Shown: positions 44,860 through 54,052, counted from the stretch's first letter. The stretch is DNA of 64,000 nt from DATFVJ01 sp963727015 (GCA_963727015.1 CAVSEV010000013.1:124001-188000); one strand, 5' to 3'. Numbers and translations: made by a program. Notes: generated by a model from the letters alone, not told the origin.

Positions 44860-45206
44860 TCATGCTGCATCGGTCACGGTGGTACTAACGGGCAGCCGCA
44901 CGGTCCGGTCCCCGAAGTCAGCAACCAGGTCCAAACGCCCGCCCAATGCTTCGACATAGCGCGCGATGACCTCAAACGAGATCACCTCGCCGTGCTCGAT
45001 CTGAGACACCCGGGCAATGCTCACACCATCGCGACAGCGATGTCCCGCTGGGTCAGGCTCAGCTGCTTGCGGGCCTCGGCGAGCTGGTGCCCGCCGGACT
45101 GGGCGAGCAGCGTGCGTGCTCGGGCCTCGATCTCCTCGGGGGAGACGCCGGCCGCGAGCAGTTCCCGTTCCAGGGTCTCCCAGTCCTGCGGGATGCACTT
45201 GGGCAT
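44860..45206 (-). pseudogene. XRE-family regulator, frameshifted
   Basis: ATG at 45206 starts MPKCIPQDWETLERELLAAG, then LLAQSGGHQLAEARKQLSLT and QRDIAVAM. One base later in frame comes GVSIARVSQIEHGEVISFEV and IARYVEALGGRLDLVADFGD. The HTH spans the break near 45021; restoring one G (ATGGGTGTG for ATGGTGTG) joins it. The whole would be ~115 aa, like HigA antitoxins with an N-terminal extension. No intact toxin gene is next to it. Confidence 0.65.
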
Positions 45207-45513
45207 GCTTCGTGCTCGCCTGCGCCCATAACATGCCCTGCAGCGTCGCCGACGGCGAGGACACGGTCCAGGACTCCTGGCTGCACTGGACGGACTCGAC
45301 ACCGTCGCCGGTGCGTCACGCGCGGCCACCCACGTGACCCGCTGACCGCGGGCCTTTTCCCGCAACGCTCACCACCCCGGCTACCCGGTAGGCCAGCGTC
45401 GGGGTGGACCCGGTGCCGAACGGCCCTTCACCGGTGGCGGCGAACGCGAGCACCGCGCCGAGGCGCGATGCTCATACCGGCGTTCCGCCCAGTAGCTCAG
45501 GTAGTTAACGTCC
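45207..45513. other. No supported gene; possible methyltransferase scrap
   Basis: A minus frame (about 45395-45560) reads LSQYDDTDVNYLSYWAERRY, EHRA, which resembles the first residues of some class I methyltransferases. Nothing else of that fold is present. Confidence 0.25.
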
Positions 45514-46215
45514 GTGTCGTCATACTGGCTAAGAACGCCAGCCGTTCCCTCCCCGGGCGTTGTCACGTTGATCGCGTTCTCCCGCCGGGGATCGTCGCCT
45601 CCATCGGTGATGCCTTCGCGGGGAATCCAGGTCTTCCTCCGCGAGCGGCCAGGCTCCTGTATCGCAGGTGATCACCGGCTGGATCAGGCATCCGCTCGGT
45701 CAGGGGATTTCGGTCAGGGGGACCGCTGGCACGCCGCCACACCCTGCGCCGGCTGGGACGCGCGTGCCCTGGTCAACCACCTCGTCGCCGGGAACCTGTG
45801 GGCCGCCGAGCTCGCCGCTGGCGGAACGATCGACGGCGTCGGCAGTCGGCTCGACAGCGACCTGCTCGGCACCGACCCGGCCGCCGCCTACGCAGATTCG
45901 GCGGCGGCGGCCGCGGCCGCGTTCCGCAGGCCCGGGGCGCTCGACGCGCCGTGCGCGGTGTCCTACGGGCCGGTGCCCGGCTCGGTCTACGCCGGGCACC
46001 GCTTCCTCGACGTCCTCGTCCACGGCTGGGATCTCGCCGTCGCGACCGGGCAGGACCAGGCCCTCGACCCAGAACTGATGCAAGCCTGCCTGGAAATCAT
46101 CGAGCCGCAGCTGGACGCGTTCCGCAGCGCCGGCGCCCTCGGCCCGCCAGTCGCGGTCCCCGCCGCTGCCAGCGCCCAGAAACGGTTCTTGGCACTCCTC
46201 GGCCGCAGCAGCTAG
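45514..46215 (+). CDS. TIGR03086/maleylpyruvate-isomerase-like DinB protein, N-terminus altered
   Basis: From about 45730 the frame matches the mycothiol-dependent DinB fold: WHAATPCAGWDARALVNHLV with the first metal His, a helical middle, and YAGHRFLDVLVHGWDLAVAT with the HGWD metal motif. The normal first helix (about 30 residues) is replaced by unrelated residues, so the gene was either truncated or restarted. If expressed it could still bind metal. Confidence 0.6.
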   Translation: MSSYWLRTPAVPSPGVVTLIAFSRRGSSPPSVMPSRGIQVFLRERPGSCIAGDHRLDQASARSGDFGQGDRWHAATPCAGWDARALVNHLVAGNLWAAELAAGGTIDGVGSRLDSDLLGTDPAAAYADSAAAAAAAFRRPGALDAPCAVSYGPVPGSVYAGHRFLDVLVHGWDLAVATGQDQALDPELMQACLEIIEPQLDAFRSAGALGPPVAVPAAASAQKRFLALLGRSS

Positions 46216-46592
46216 CACCCAGCACGCAGCTCAGGCGAAGCCGGGCAGCCACAGCCGAGCCGTGCTCTCGCCGCACCGACCCGCCCGGCTACAGTCTTGA
46301 CCAATCACGACACACTGGTCGATGGCCGTCATCAGCCACGTCGACAGACGGCCTTCACGCAGAGTGACGGACGGCGCCACCGAACACGCACGCCGGAGCC
46401 GCCGTTCGGCGCGAGTAACTAGCGTCAGGCGCTGAGGCTTGCGATGGGCGCGGACCCGGGTGCTCTGCGCGCGTTCGCTGGCACTGCTGGGGCTGGGGTC
46501 TTCTCGCGCCGGTCGGCGGCGGGGATGATTGATATCCCCAGGCCGGTCTCCTCGTGGCCTGTTGTCCGCGATCTGCGGCAAGGAGCGAAATC
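46216..46592. other. No supported gene
   Basis: Ends with AAGGAGCG, the ribosome site of the next gene. Upstream frames are not convincing. Confidence 0.35.
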
Positions 46593-47597
46593 ATGACGAT
46601 CAGCAGATCAGTGGCCGAGCTGCTGGCCCGGGCCTCCTCGCGGGAGCGGGTGATGCCTGCTGATGCGCGGTCTGGTGCGGTGTTCGAGCGGATTGTGGTT
46701 GGCTCGGATTGTTACTTTGTCAAGCAGGTCAGCTTCGGGTCGGATTGGATCATGCGGGTCAGCGGCGATCATGTGGGCCGCCAGTACCTGGTCTGGCAGG
46801 CGGGGATCATGGACCGGTCCCCGGACTGCATCGATCACGCGGTGGTGGCCATGGGCCTGGCCGGCGCGGGCGACGACGCCGTGCTGACCATCGTGATGCG
46901 CGACGTCGGCGGCTTCTTGGTTCCGCCCGGGGACGCCATCGTGCCAGCTAGCCAGCACGCTGGGTTCATCGCGCACATGGCCGCGATGAGCAGCGCGTTC
47001 TGGGGCTGGGACGACCAGGTCGGCCTCACCTCGATGGCGCAGCGGGTGGGGTTGTTCGCGCCCGATACCATCGCTGCCGAGCTCACCACGGCCGAGGTGC
47101 CTGCGGCGATCGCCGCGGCCGCGGCGGGATGGGGCGCCCTGCCCGGCCGGTCGCCGCTGCTGTGGCAGTTGGCCCGGCTGGTCCACGACCGGCCCGAAGT
47201 GATAACCGGGCCGCTGTCACGGACGCCGCGCACGTTCCTGGCGGTCGACTGGAAGATGGGCAACCTCGGCACTCACCCGGACGGGCGGACCATCCTGCTG
47301 GACTGGGCCTTCCCCGGCGCCGGGCCGGCCTGCTGGGACCTGTGCTGGTACCTGGCGCTCAACCGGGCCCGGCTGCCCGAACCGAAGGAAGCAGCGATCA
47401 GCCGGTTCCGGGCTGCGCTCGAATACCGCGGCACCGACACCGGCAGCTGGTGGCAGCAACAGCTCGACCTGTGCATGATCGGCATCATGGCCACGTTCAG
47501 CTGGGAGAAGGCGCTTGGCGACGCCGGCGAGCTGTCCTGGTGGGAGGCGAGGGTCGCCGACGCGGCCGCCCGCCAGCGCATCCCGGTTCCGGGATAG
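46593..47597 (+). CDS. Aminoglycoside-phosphotransferase-like protein
   Basis: 334 aa. ATG at 46593 follows AAGGAGCG. The N-lobe reads VVGSDCYFVKQVSFGSDWIM with the likely ATP Lys. The catalytic region is RTFLAVDWKMGNLGTHPDGR, TILLDWAFPGAGPACWDLCW. The usual HGDxxxxN is degenerate here (VDWKMGN), but the metal LDW motif is intact. It may phosphorylate a small molecule or be a divergent member. It stands alone. Confidence 0.7.
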   Translation: MTISRSVAELLARASSRERVMPADARSGAVFERIVVGSDCYFVKQVSFGSDWIMRVSGDHVGRQYLVWQAGIMDRSPDCIDHAVVAMGLAGAGDDAVLTIVMRDVGGFLVPPGDAIVPASQHAGFIAHMAAMSSAFWGWDDQVGLTSMAQRVGLFAPDTIAAELTTAEVPAAIAAAAAGWGALPGRSPLLWQLARLVHDRPEVITGPLSRTPRTFLAVDWKMGNLGTHPDGRTILLDWAFPGAGPACWDLCWYLALNRARLPEPKEAAISRFRAALEYRGTDTGSWWQQQLDLCMIGIMATFSWEKALGDAGELSWWEARVADAAARQRIPVPG

Positions 47598-47869
47598 CCG
47601 AGGCCGGCTCGACGAGGCGCAGCAGATGACCAGGGAAGCGCGACACCGTGGTGGATGCCAGCTGGGCACGCACTGAGACGCCGTTCTGCACCATTGGAGG
47701 AGGCAGTCAAATGATGGCTGCCGTCGCACAGACTTGGGGTTCGGTGCGTCAACTTCGCCGGATCCCGTCAATCCATGTGGCAGAGGGTGCACGGAATGGA
47801 CTTGCTGTCGGGTAGCAGCTGGGCAGTGATCTCGCTCAGCTGCGGCGGCCGCGCTGCGGCCGCCTGGAG
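47598..47869. other. No supported gene
   Basis: Shadow frames only, between the phosphotransferase-like gene and the TetR remains. Confidence 0.35.
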
Positions 47870-48190
47870 CCGGAACAGGACTCGTACTTGGGCAGAAGCG
47901 CGGCATGATCAGCATGGCCGCCCAAGGGTGGCGCACGAGGACTTGTGAGCCGAGATCGCGCGCTGCCGCAGGGCGATCGTCCACTCGGCCAGGCACGTCG
48001 ATCTCGCTGACGGCTAGGTCGGCGATGCCCTCGAGAATGTCGTCCTTGTTGGCGACGTGGTTGTAGAGCGACATCGCCTCGACCCCGAGCTCCTAGCCAA
48101 GTATGCGCATGGTCAGCGGCTCGATCCGCTCTGGTCGGCTGGCTCGACGGCGGCGCGCGGCACGGTCTCGCCGGTCAACGGGGTGCGCCG
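47870..48190 (-). pseudogene. TetR-family regulator, nonsense and frameshift
   Basis: The minus strand has TPLTGETVPRAAVEPADQSG, then in another frame PLTMRILG, a TAG stop, and ELGVEAMSLYNHVANKDDIL, EGIADLAVSEIDVP. LGxELGVEAMSLYNHVxNKDD is the TetR recognition-helix signature. VLVRHPWAAMLIMPR follows. One nonsense codon and at least one shift make it dead. Confidence 0.65.
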
Positions 48191-48264
48191 CCCCCGTTTC
48201 GCGCAGCTGTGCTGCTGCCTGGCCCTGCGGCGGCATAACGCGCCTCAGCCCCCGGGGGGAGGGA

Positions 48265-49725
48265 CTATGCGGCCTTCCGCCCGTTGTGATGTCCCAACGT
48301 CGGTGCCTGACTCCGCTGTCGCGCTGCCCTCGCCCTGCCGGTGCCTCGCGATGTGATCAGCACGACGACCATCACGATGGCCACCCATGAGGCACCGAGG
48401 GCGTAGCCTGCGAGCACGTCGGTCAGCCAGTGGGCGCCGAGGTAGATGCGGGAGGCGCCGACGATGAGGACGACCAGGGCGGCGGCGCTCCACAGGACGG
48501 CCCGCCTCCGGAAAGGCAGTCCGGTCCCGAGCACGATGGCGAGCATCGCGTAGAAGGCGGTGGATTGGGTGGCGTGTCCGGAGGGGAATGCTCCACCGGT
48601 GTAGTGCCCGATCCAGATCACTGCGGGCGGCCGCGGCCGGCCGACCAGCGGCTTGACGATGTCATACAGGCCGATCGCGCCCGCGACGGCCGCCGCCAGC
48701 AGCGCCAGCGGCCGCCAGTCGCGGCGGCGGATGACGAAATACAGGCCGGCGGCCAGCCCCACGGGGATGATGAACGCGGTCGACCCGAGCCAGGTGAGTA
48801 CGTTCAGGGCGCTGGTCAGCCACTCGGTCCGGTGGGCGATGACCCATGCGGTCACGTGCGGGTCGGCCAGGGCTGCCTCGTCGTGACCGACCACGTCTTG
48901 GGTGAGGCCACCGAAGGCCCAGGCAGCAAGCGCCCCCGCCGCGGCCGTGAACGTCAGCCAGAAGCCCAGGGGGCTGCGTGTATCGAGGCGGCGCCGGCCC
49001 CAGGCCACCTGCGCGGGGAACCGGCGCCTGACCCAGGCGAGCGGGGGCGTCGCCGCCACGCGGTCACCGGCGGCTTCCAGGCCCGGTGAGCGGGCCGCGA
49101 AGTGCCGGTGGAGCCTGGAGGCGATCAGGCCGGCGACGATGAGGCCGAGCAGGACCAGCCCTGCCCGGCCGGCGATCTGCTCTACGCGGTGGTAGCTCGC
49201 CCCCGCCACGTAGCCGAGCACGGCGAACCCCGTCCCCCATAGCGCGCCGCCGGCGACGTTGTAGGCCAGGAAGGTCGGGTAGTGCACCTCCGATATGCCG
49301 GCCAGGCCGGGCACAAGCACCCGAAGCGCCGCGGTGAAGCGCCCGAAGAACACCGCGCTGCCCTTGCGCCGCTGGACGTAAGCGCGCGCCGAGTCCAGAT
49401 GCTTGTCCAGGTGAGTGCGGATTACGGGCAGCCGGCCGAGGGTGCCGTGCAGGAGATGGGTCCCCCAGCGGCGTCCGACCAGATAGCCGATGGAGTCCCC
49501 GATGATCGCGCCCGAGACCGCGGCAGCGATCACCGCCAACAGCGGGACTGTGCCACGCGAGGCCGCGACTCCTCCCAAGATGACCGCGATCTCGCCGGGG
49601 AAGATGAACCCGACGAACGCCGAGGCCTCCAGCGCCGGGAAGGCGAACACCAGCGCCAGAACGAGCCAGCCCGGGAGCGACAGGATGCGGTCGGTGATAC
49701 TCGCGACCAGACCCAAGGCTGCCAC
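48265..49725 (-). CDS. DedA-PAP2 fusion membrane phosphatase
   Basis: 486 aa from GTG 49725. Residues 1-210 are a DedA domain: FPALEASAFVGFIFPGEIAV, AVSGAIIGDSIGYLVGRRWG, FFGRFTAALRVLVPGLAGIS, YNVAGGALWGTGFAVLGYVA. The second half is a PAP2 phosphatase: KPLVGRPRPP, FPSGHATQSTAFYAMLAIVL, and SRIYLGAHWLTDVLAGYALG with the catalytic His. DedA proteins include undecaprenyl-phosphate flippases and PAP2 enzymes dephosphorylate C55-PP. One polypeptide would dephosphorylate and recycle the carrier. No BlaI-type operator was seen at its 5' end. Confidence 0.88.
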   Translation of the reverse strand: MAALGLVASITDRILSLPGWLVLALVFAFPALEASAFVGFIFPGEIAVILGGVAASRGTVPLLAVIAAAVSGAIIGDSIGYLVGRRWGTHLLHGTLGRLPVIRTHLDKHLDSARAYVQRRKGSAVFFGRFTAALRVLVPGLAGISEVHYPTFLAYNVAGGALWGTGFAVLGYVAGASYHRVEQIAGRAGLVLLGLIVAGLIASRLHRHFAARSPGLEAAGDRVAATPPLAWVRRRFPAQVAWGRRRLDTRSPLGFWLTFTAAAGALAAWAFGGLTQDVVGHDEAALADPHVTAWVIAHRTEWLTSALNVLTWLGSTAFIIPVGLAAGLYFVIRRRDWRPLALLAAAVAGAIGLYDIVKPLVGRPRPPAVIWIGHYTGGAFPSGHATQSTAFYAMLAIVLGTGLPFRRRAVLWSAAALVVLIVGASRIYLGAHWLTDVLAGYALGASWVAIVMVVVLITSRGTGRARAARQRSQAPTLGHHNGRKAA

Positions 49726-49933
49726 CGAGGCTCAGCCCAATCCGGTGTCTAGCCGAGCCATCGTTGACGCGAAGAGGCGGCACAGTCGTGCAAGCGTCGC
49801 GGGGCCGCCACGCCAGTGCCCGGCGACGGCATCACTTCCGGCCGCGCGCAGCAGGTGACGCGGGATGAGCACGGCAGCTACCGTACCGTCGAGGGGCCGG
49901 TGCTCCGTCGCCGGAGTCGGCCAGGCTTCGTTC

Positions 49934-50197
49934 TCATGACCCACCTCGGCAGGCGTACATCCGCTCCACGAACTTCCCCAGCCGCTCCTCGCGCTCCTTC
50001 AGCCGTCGTTCCGCCTCCTGCTGGGACGGCGCCACAGGCAGATCGCGGCGACGCAGGTCGCGAAACCACCGGCGCAGCCGTTCCGGATTTTGCTCCTCCT
50101 CGTCGAGCTCGGCGGCCGCGGACTTCTCGATGCGGATCTCCTGGTCGAGATCAGCGTCGAACTTGCTGCCCTCGGCCAGGAACAGATCAGGTCTCAT
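49934..50197 (-). CDS. Small charged hypothetical protein, 87 aa
   Basis: Starts MRPDLFLAEGSKFDADLDQE. It has IEKSAAAELDEEEQNPERLR and a basic helix, QEAERRLKEREERLGKFVER. Strongly charged, helical and probably coiled coil, with one Cys. No family recognised. Confidence 0.5.
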   Translation of the reverse strand: MRPDLFLAEGSKFDADLDQEIRIEKSAAAELDEEEQNPERLRRWFRDLRRRDLPVAPSQQEAERRLKEREERLGKFVERMYACRGGS

Positions 50198-50368
50198 TCT
50201 GCGCTCCGGCTCTGGTCGGCGCGGTCGTCCAAGACCGCTGGCCGGCGTGTAGACGGCCGGCGGTCTTTGGTGATACCGGATTGGCGCCGGTGCGCAAAAG
50301 TGCCACCTGGCCGGGCGGTGTACCTTTCGCTACCCGGCACCGGGCCTGGCAGGGCTGTCCCCGGCTGG

Positions 50369-51154
50369 TCACTGGCTCACCCGCGGGCCGCGTGCCTCGG
50401 GGCACCCCAGGAGCATTGTCTGCTCCGCGGCCCGCCCAGCCTGGCCGCTGAAGTTCTGGTGAGCGCCCTTGGCCGGCAGATGGCGGGCAGGAGCCACGGC
50501 GATTCCGGGGCTGCGCAGCAGCCGGGCAGCCAGGCGGCGCACGCGGGGCAGGTCGGTGAATGCCGATACGAGCAGGGCAGCGGCGGCTACGGTGAGGTAG
50601 CTTCCAAGGACATCGGTGAGATAGTGGTCACCGAGGTAGACGCGGCTGGCGCCGACGGCCAGCGCGAACACCGCCGCCAGCGTGGTGCCGGCGATGCGCA
50701 GCCGGCCGGTGCCCGCTAGTGCCATGAAGGCGATCAGGACGACCAGGGTGGCGGTGGTGTCGTGGCCGCTCGGGAAGCTGCCGGTCGCGTCGGGGGGGAT
50801 CAGCCACAGGCTGGCGGGCGGGCGGGGCCGGTTGATGATGTGCTTGACGGCCACGGCGAGCGTCCAGGCAGCGCCGCCCATCAGCACCAGGCGGGTGGCG
50901 TCCCAGCGGCGGCGCCGGGCCAGCAGCACGATGATCCCGGCGCCCAGCGCGGCCAGCCCGGCCACCTCGGCCGCGGCGTCGGTCAGCCCGGTGAATACGC
51001 TGGTGGCCGCGTGGAACCGCAGCGGCACCAGCGCCTGGTCGGCGCGCAGGTCGTCATGGGTGATCTGCGGGGTCAGCGCGAGCCAGCCCAGGATCAGCGC
51101 CGCGGCCAGCAGCACCAGCCCGGCCGCCGCCTTCACGCGCGTCAGCAACGTCAT
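50369..51154 (-). CDS. PAP2-family membrane phosphatase
   Basis: 261 aa. ATG at 51154 has AGGAAGGGAC upstream. Six helices, with the three active-site motifs: KHIINRPRPP, FPSGHDTTATLVVLIAFMAL and SRVYLGDHYLTDVLGSYLTV. The extracytoplasmic site suits C55-PP or phosphatidate dephosphorylation. The double-dyad operator at 51235-51275 lies 81 bp upstream and is nearly the same as the one in front of blaI, so I expect repression by BlaI. Confidence 0.9.
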   Translation of the reverse strand: MTLLTRVKAAAGLVLLAAALILGWLALTPQITHDDLRADQALVPLRFHAATSVFTGLTDAAAEVAGLAALGAGIIVLLARRRRWDATRLVLMGGAAWTLAVAVKHIINRPRPPASLWLIPPDATGSFPSGHDTTATLVVLIAFMALAGTGRLRIAGTTLAAVFALAVGASRVYLGDHYLTDVLGSYLTVAAAALLVSAFTDLPRVRRLAARLLRSPGIAVAPARHLPAKGAHQNFSGQAGRAAEQTMLLGCPEARGPRVSQ

Positions 51155-51234
51155 AACAGTCCCTTCCTGAGAAGCGGAACAGCCGGCGAGGGCGAGCGCG
51201 GCAGGTCACCGGCGTGGCACACTGGGAGCCCTAG

Positions 51235-51275
51235 TGTTCTACAGCGACTGTAGAGAATTTACAGGACTTGTAGAT
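51235..51275. promoter_or_regulatory. BlaI-type double operator upstream of the PAP2 gene
   Basis: Dyad 1 is CTACAGCGACTGTAG (51239-51253). Dyad 2 is TACAGGACTTGTA (51260-51272). Their centres are 20 bp apart, two helical turns. 36 of 41 bases match 54012-54052. The TACA/TGTA half-sites are those of the BlaI/MecI family, although the five-base spacer is wider than in the staphylococcal site. Confidence 0.8.
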
Positions 51276-51551
51276 AGTAGCCCGGCCGCCGCTTCCCCCG
51301 CTCCCGCAGCGGCCGGTCCCTGCCCTTCTTCTGATACGGGCTGTCCGACGACGGGGGCCGCGACGACGTGGACGAATCCCTGCCCGCCCGGCGCCTGAGT
51401 CTTCAACCTGAGCCGACAGCCGCTCGACCTGCGCCGTCAGCTCCCCGATCACCCGGTACGCCTCAGCCAGCCGGGCCGCCAGCTCAGCAGCCGGCAAAGC
51501 CGAAAGGTCCTCCACCGAGGGAACACCAGGTACATCGGGCACAGCAGGCAA
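51259..51551 (-). pseudogene. IS66-type transposase N-terminal remnant
   Basis: LSALPAAELAARLAEAYRVI, GELTAQVERLSAQVE is the N-terminal coiled coil of IS66 TnpC. After a frameshift, RRAGRDSSTSSRPPSSDSPY, QKKGRDRPLRERGK follows, the typical Ser/Pro-rich linker. It ends at 51259 inside the operator, so the catalytic part was lost. Confidence 0.7.
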
Positions 51552-51648
51552 TAATCACCATCCCGGCCCGCCGGTCAACCACCCGTTACGGCGTGTCGCA
51601 ACCAGTGCCGTGCCAGGGCGCGTCCGCCCCGTTCGCTAACTTGGCCCC

Positions 51649-52041
51649 ATGCGGGCCGGGCACTTTGACAGCTTGATCCTGTACGTCGCGGACCTGGCGG
51701 AGGCGAGGGCGTTTTACGTCGATGCGCTCGGGCTGCCGGTCCTGTTCGAGGATGAGATCATCGTCGTGGCCGGGGACCAATCGGGCCGAGTCGTCCTGCA
51801 CCGCAATGACCGTGGCCACGACGAGCGGGGCATCTTCCCTGCTGGCTCTGGCGTGGGCGGCGCTGCGGTGCGCTTTACGGTGGACGACCCTGACGCTTGC
51901 GAGCAAGACGCCCGCGCTCACGGGCTTACCGTCCTATGGCCAGCGCAGGAGGCAGCCTGGGGCCGGTTCCTCGTCTTGGCCGATCCTGACGGACGCTCTG
52001 TTGTGCTCGCGAATATGAGGCCCCCGGCACCGGCCAGCTAG
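51649..52041 (+). CDS. VOC (glyoxalase/bleomycin-resistance fold) protein
   Basis: 130 aa. The two beta-alpha-beta halves are HFDSLILYVADLAEARAFYV, DALGLPVLFEDEIIVVAGDQ and VRFTVDDPDACEQDARAHGL, GRFLVLADPDGRSVVLANM. Possible metal ligands are the early His and the residues in ADPDGR. It may detoxify or bind a small molecule. Convergent with dedA and not in the operon. Confidence 0.8.
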   Translation: MRAGHFDSLILYVADLAEARAFYVDALGLPVLFEDEIIVVAGDQSGRVVLHRNDRGHDERGIFPAGSGVGGAAVRFTVDDPDACEQDARAHGLTVLWPAQEAAWGRFLVLADPDGRSVVLANMRPPAPAS

Positions 52042-52184
52042 ACCCGGCAAACGTTTCCGATGGCGGCACCAGCGAACCCAGCCCAAACCCAGCCCACTCA
52101 GCGAGCAAACATAAGACGCCGACCCTTGCTGAATAGCTACAGTCGGCTGACCGTCCATAGGGCTGGCGGTGTGCAGCGTGTGTC

Positions 52185-52889
52185 CTACATGCGGTGCTCG
52201 CGGGCGCCGGGCGGCTGTCCGGTCTCCTGCGGTCCCGGCTCGCGGGCCGACGGGTTGTCCTGCGCGGCCGCCTGCTCTCCTGAGGCGCTGGGCGGTGCAG
52301 ACCGTTGAGTCCGGAGGTAGCGCCAGGCGGCGATGGCCAGGATGATGAGCGCGATGGCAGCGATGATGTAGGTCGGGCCTTTGAGTGCATCCACGATCGA
52401 GTGCCAGTTGGCGCCGACGGCGTAGCCGGCGCAGGCCAGGGCGGCTGTCCAGGGGATGCAGCCGAGCGTGGTGTAGATGCCGAACCGGGCTGGGGCCATG
52501 TCCGCGATGCCCGCGGGCAGCGAGATGAAGGTCCGGACGACCGGCAGGAGACGGCCGATCAGCACGGCCGAGGGTCCGTAGCGGTCGAACCACGCGTTGG
52601 CCCGGTCGAGCTCGTGCTCGCGGATCCGCAGCCGGCGGCCCCACCGCCGCAGCGCGGCCTGGCCGCCGTAACGGCCCACAGCCCAGGCGACGTAGCTGCC
52701 GGCGACGTTACCGGCCACGCCGGCGATGATCACACCGGCCAGGTTGAGTCCCGTTCCCGGGACGGTCCCGGCGGCCAGCGCGCCGCCGAACGTCATGATC
52801 AGCTCGGAGGGGACCGGGATACACGCTGACTCCAGCAGCATCAGCAGGAAGATGGCGGCGTATCCGTAGGTGGCGATGAAATGCTGCAT
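52185..52889 (-). CDS. DedA-family membrane protein
   Basis: 234 aa. It starts MQHFIATYGYAAIFLLMLLE, SACIPVPSELIMTFGGALAA and has the family's re-entrant regions GVAGNVAGSYVAWAVGRYGG and RLLPVVRTFISLPAGIADMA, with the conserved Arg in GRLLPVVRT. The ATG overlaps the uppP stop (TAATG). Some DedA proteins return undecaprenyl phosphate to the inner leaflet, which fits the partner gene. Confidence 0.88.
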   Translation of the reverse strand: MQHFIATYGYAAIFLLMLLESACIPVPSELIMTFGGALAAGTVPGTGLNLAGVIIAGVAGNVAGSYVAWAVGRYGGQAALRRWGRRLRIREHELDRANAWFDRYGPSAVLIGRLLPVVRTFISLPAGIADMAPARFGIYTTLGCIPWTAALACAGYAVGANWHSIVDALKGPTYIIAAIALIILAIAAWRYLRTQRSAPPSASGEQAAAQDNPSAREPGPQETGQPPGAREHRM

Positions 52890-53906
52890 TACTTCACCAG
52901 ACCCAGGTACACGACGCTGGCCAGGCCAGCGATCAGGCAGTAGATCCCGAAGGGGGTTAGGGTGCGGGTCTGCAGGTAGCGGAGCAGGAATCGGACCGAT
53001 AGGTACGCGCCGAGCCCGGACAGCACACTGCCAACTAGGATTTGGCCCCGGATGCCGTTGCCCAGCGGGCCGAGCAGGTCAGGTCTCTTCAGCGCGCCGG
53101 CGGCCGAGGATGACCGGGGTGGCCAGGAGGAAGGCGAACCGGGCGGCGTCCTCGCGCGCCAGGCCGCGGGCCATGCCCGCGACCATGGTGACCCCGTCCC
53201 GGCTGATCCCGGCCAGCAGGGCCAGGATCTGCGCGGACCCCACTACGACCGCCTGCAGGTAGCTCATCCCGGCCAGCCGCCGGTCGGCCCGGATGACCCC
53301 GGCCTGCTCCCGCTCGCGCAGCACCCGGCCCCCGGGCCGGGCTTCGGCCCAGTCCGGAGGCCGGCCCGCCGCCACCAGTTCGGGCTTTCCGGCTGGGACC
53401 AACCCTGGATCGCGCTGCGCGGCGATCGCGGCCTCGGCGGCCTGCGACGCCCGGCTCCGGTAACGCTCCCCGGCGAGGAGGATGAGGCCGTTCACCGCGA
53501 GGAAGACGCCCGCGATGACCGGCTTGCCGAAGATCACCCGGAACGCATGCTCGAACAGCAGGCCCGCGATCCCGGCCGGGATCGTGGCCAGGATGATCAG
53601 CCACGCGAGCTTCTGGTCCTCGGTGCGCACCCTCCGGTCCCGGATCGAGGTGAAAAAGCCGCCGATGATCCGCATCCAGTCCCGCCAGAAGTAGATCAGC
53701 AGCGCGATCGCGGTAGCCACATGCAGCCCGACGACGAACGCCAGATAGGGGGAGTCGGCGGCGGAGACGTTCAGGTCGCGGGCCCAGGACCCGCCGATGA
53801 TGGCCGGGATCAGCACGTTATGGCCCAGGCTGGAGACCGGGAACATCTCGGAGACGCCCTGGACGAGGCCAACCACGGCCGCTTCCAGGTAAGTCAGTTG
53901 TGTCAT
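52889..53906 (-). CDS. uppP: Undecaprenyl-diphosphatase (UppP/BacA), apparent frameshift
   Basis: ATG at 53906 starts MTQLTYLEAAVVGLVQGVSE, MFPVSSLGHNVLIP, the first BacA active-site motif. The second is LALLAGISRDGVTMVAGMAR. The main frame stops at 53079, but the family C-terminus continues in another frame, GNGIRGQILVGSVLSGLGAY, LRYLQTRTLTPFGIYCLIAG, LASVVYLGLVK, to the stop at 52889-52891. A single extra base near 53101 explains it. An insert of about 55 charged residues (around GKPELVAAGRPPDWAEARPG) makes it longer than usual. It hydrolyses C55-PP and gives bacitracin tolerance in other bacteria. Divergent from blaI. Confidence 0.82.
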
Positions 53907-54011
53907 GCCAGGCCCTTCACTGAAGATCGATGAGGTGTCCCACGCCCCCACGCCGGCGGGGATACGCTCGGCTCGCCGGGCGGGAAGGCTGGGTGGCATG
54001 CTGGAAGACGT

Positions 54012-54052
54012 TGTTCTACAGCAACTGTAGAGCGTCTACAGGAATTGTAGAT
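54012..54052. promoter_or_regulatory. BlaI-type double operator in the uppP/blaI divergent region
   Basis: CTACAGCAACTGTAG (54016-54030) and CTACAGGAATTGTAG (54036-54050) are both good dyads, with centres 20 bp apart. The site lies 106 bp before uppP and 28 bp before the preferred blaI start, so one repressor could control both directions. Confidence 0.82.

Noticed and set aside
45395..45560. Start of a class I methyltransferase on the minus strand
   Set aside because: Only ~25 residues resemble that family; the SAM-binding motif is absent.
51259..51275. Operator dyad 2 as mere end of the IS66 coding remnant
   Set aside because: The same dyad pair with equal spacing occurs at 54012-54052, where no IS66 sequence exists, so it is not an IS66 by-product.
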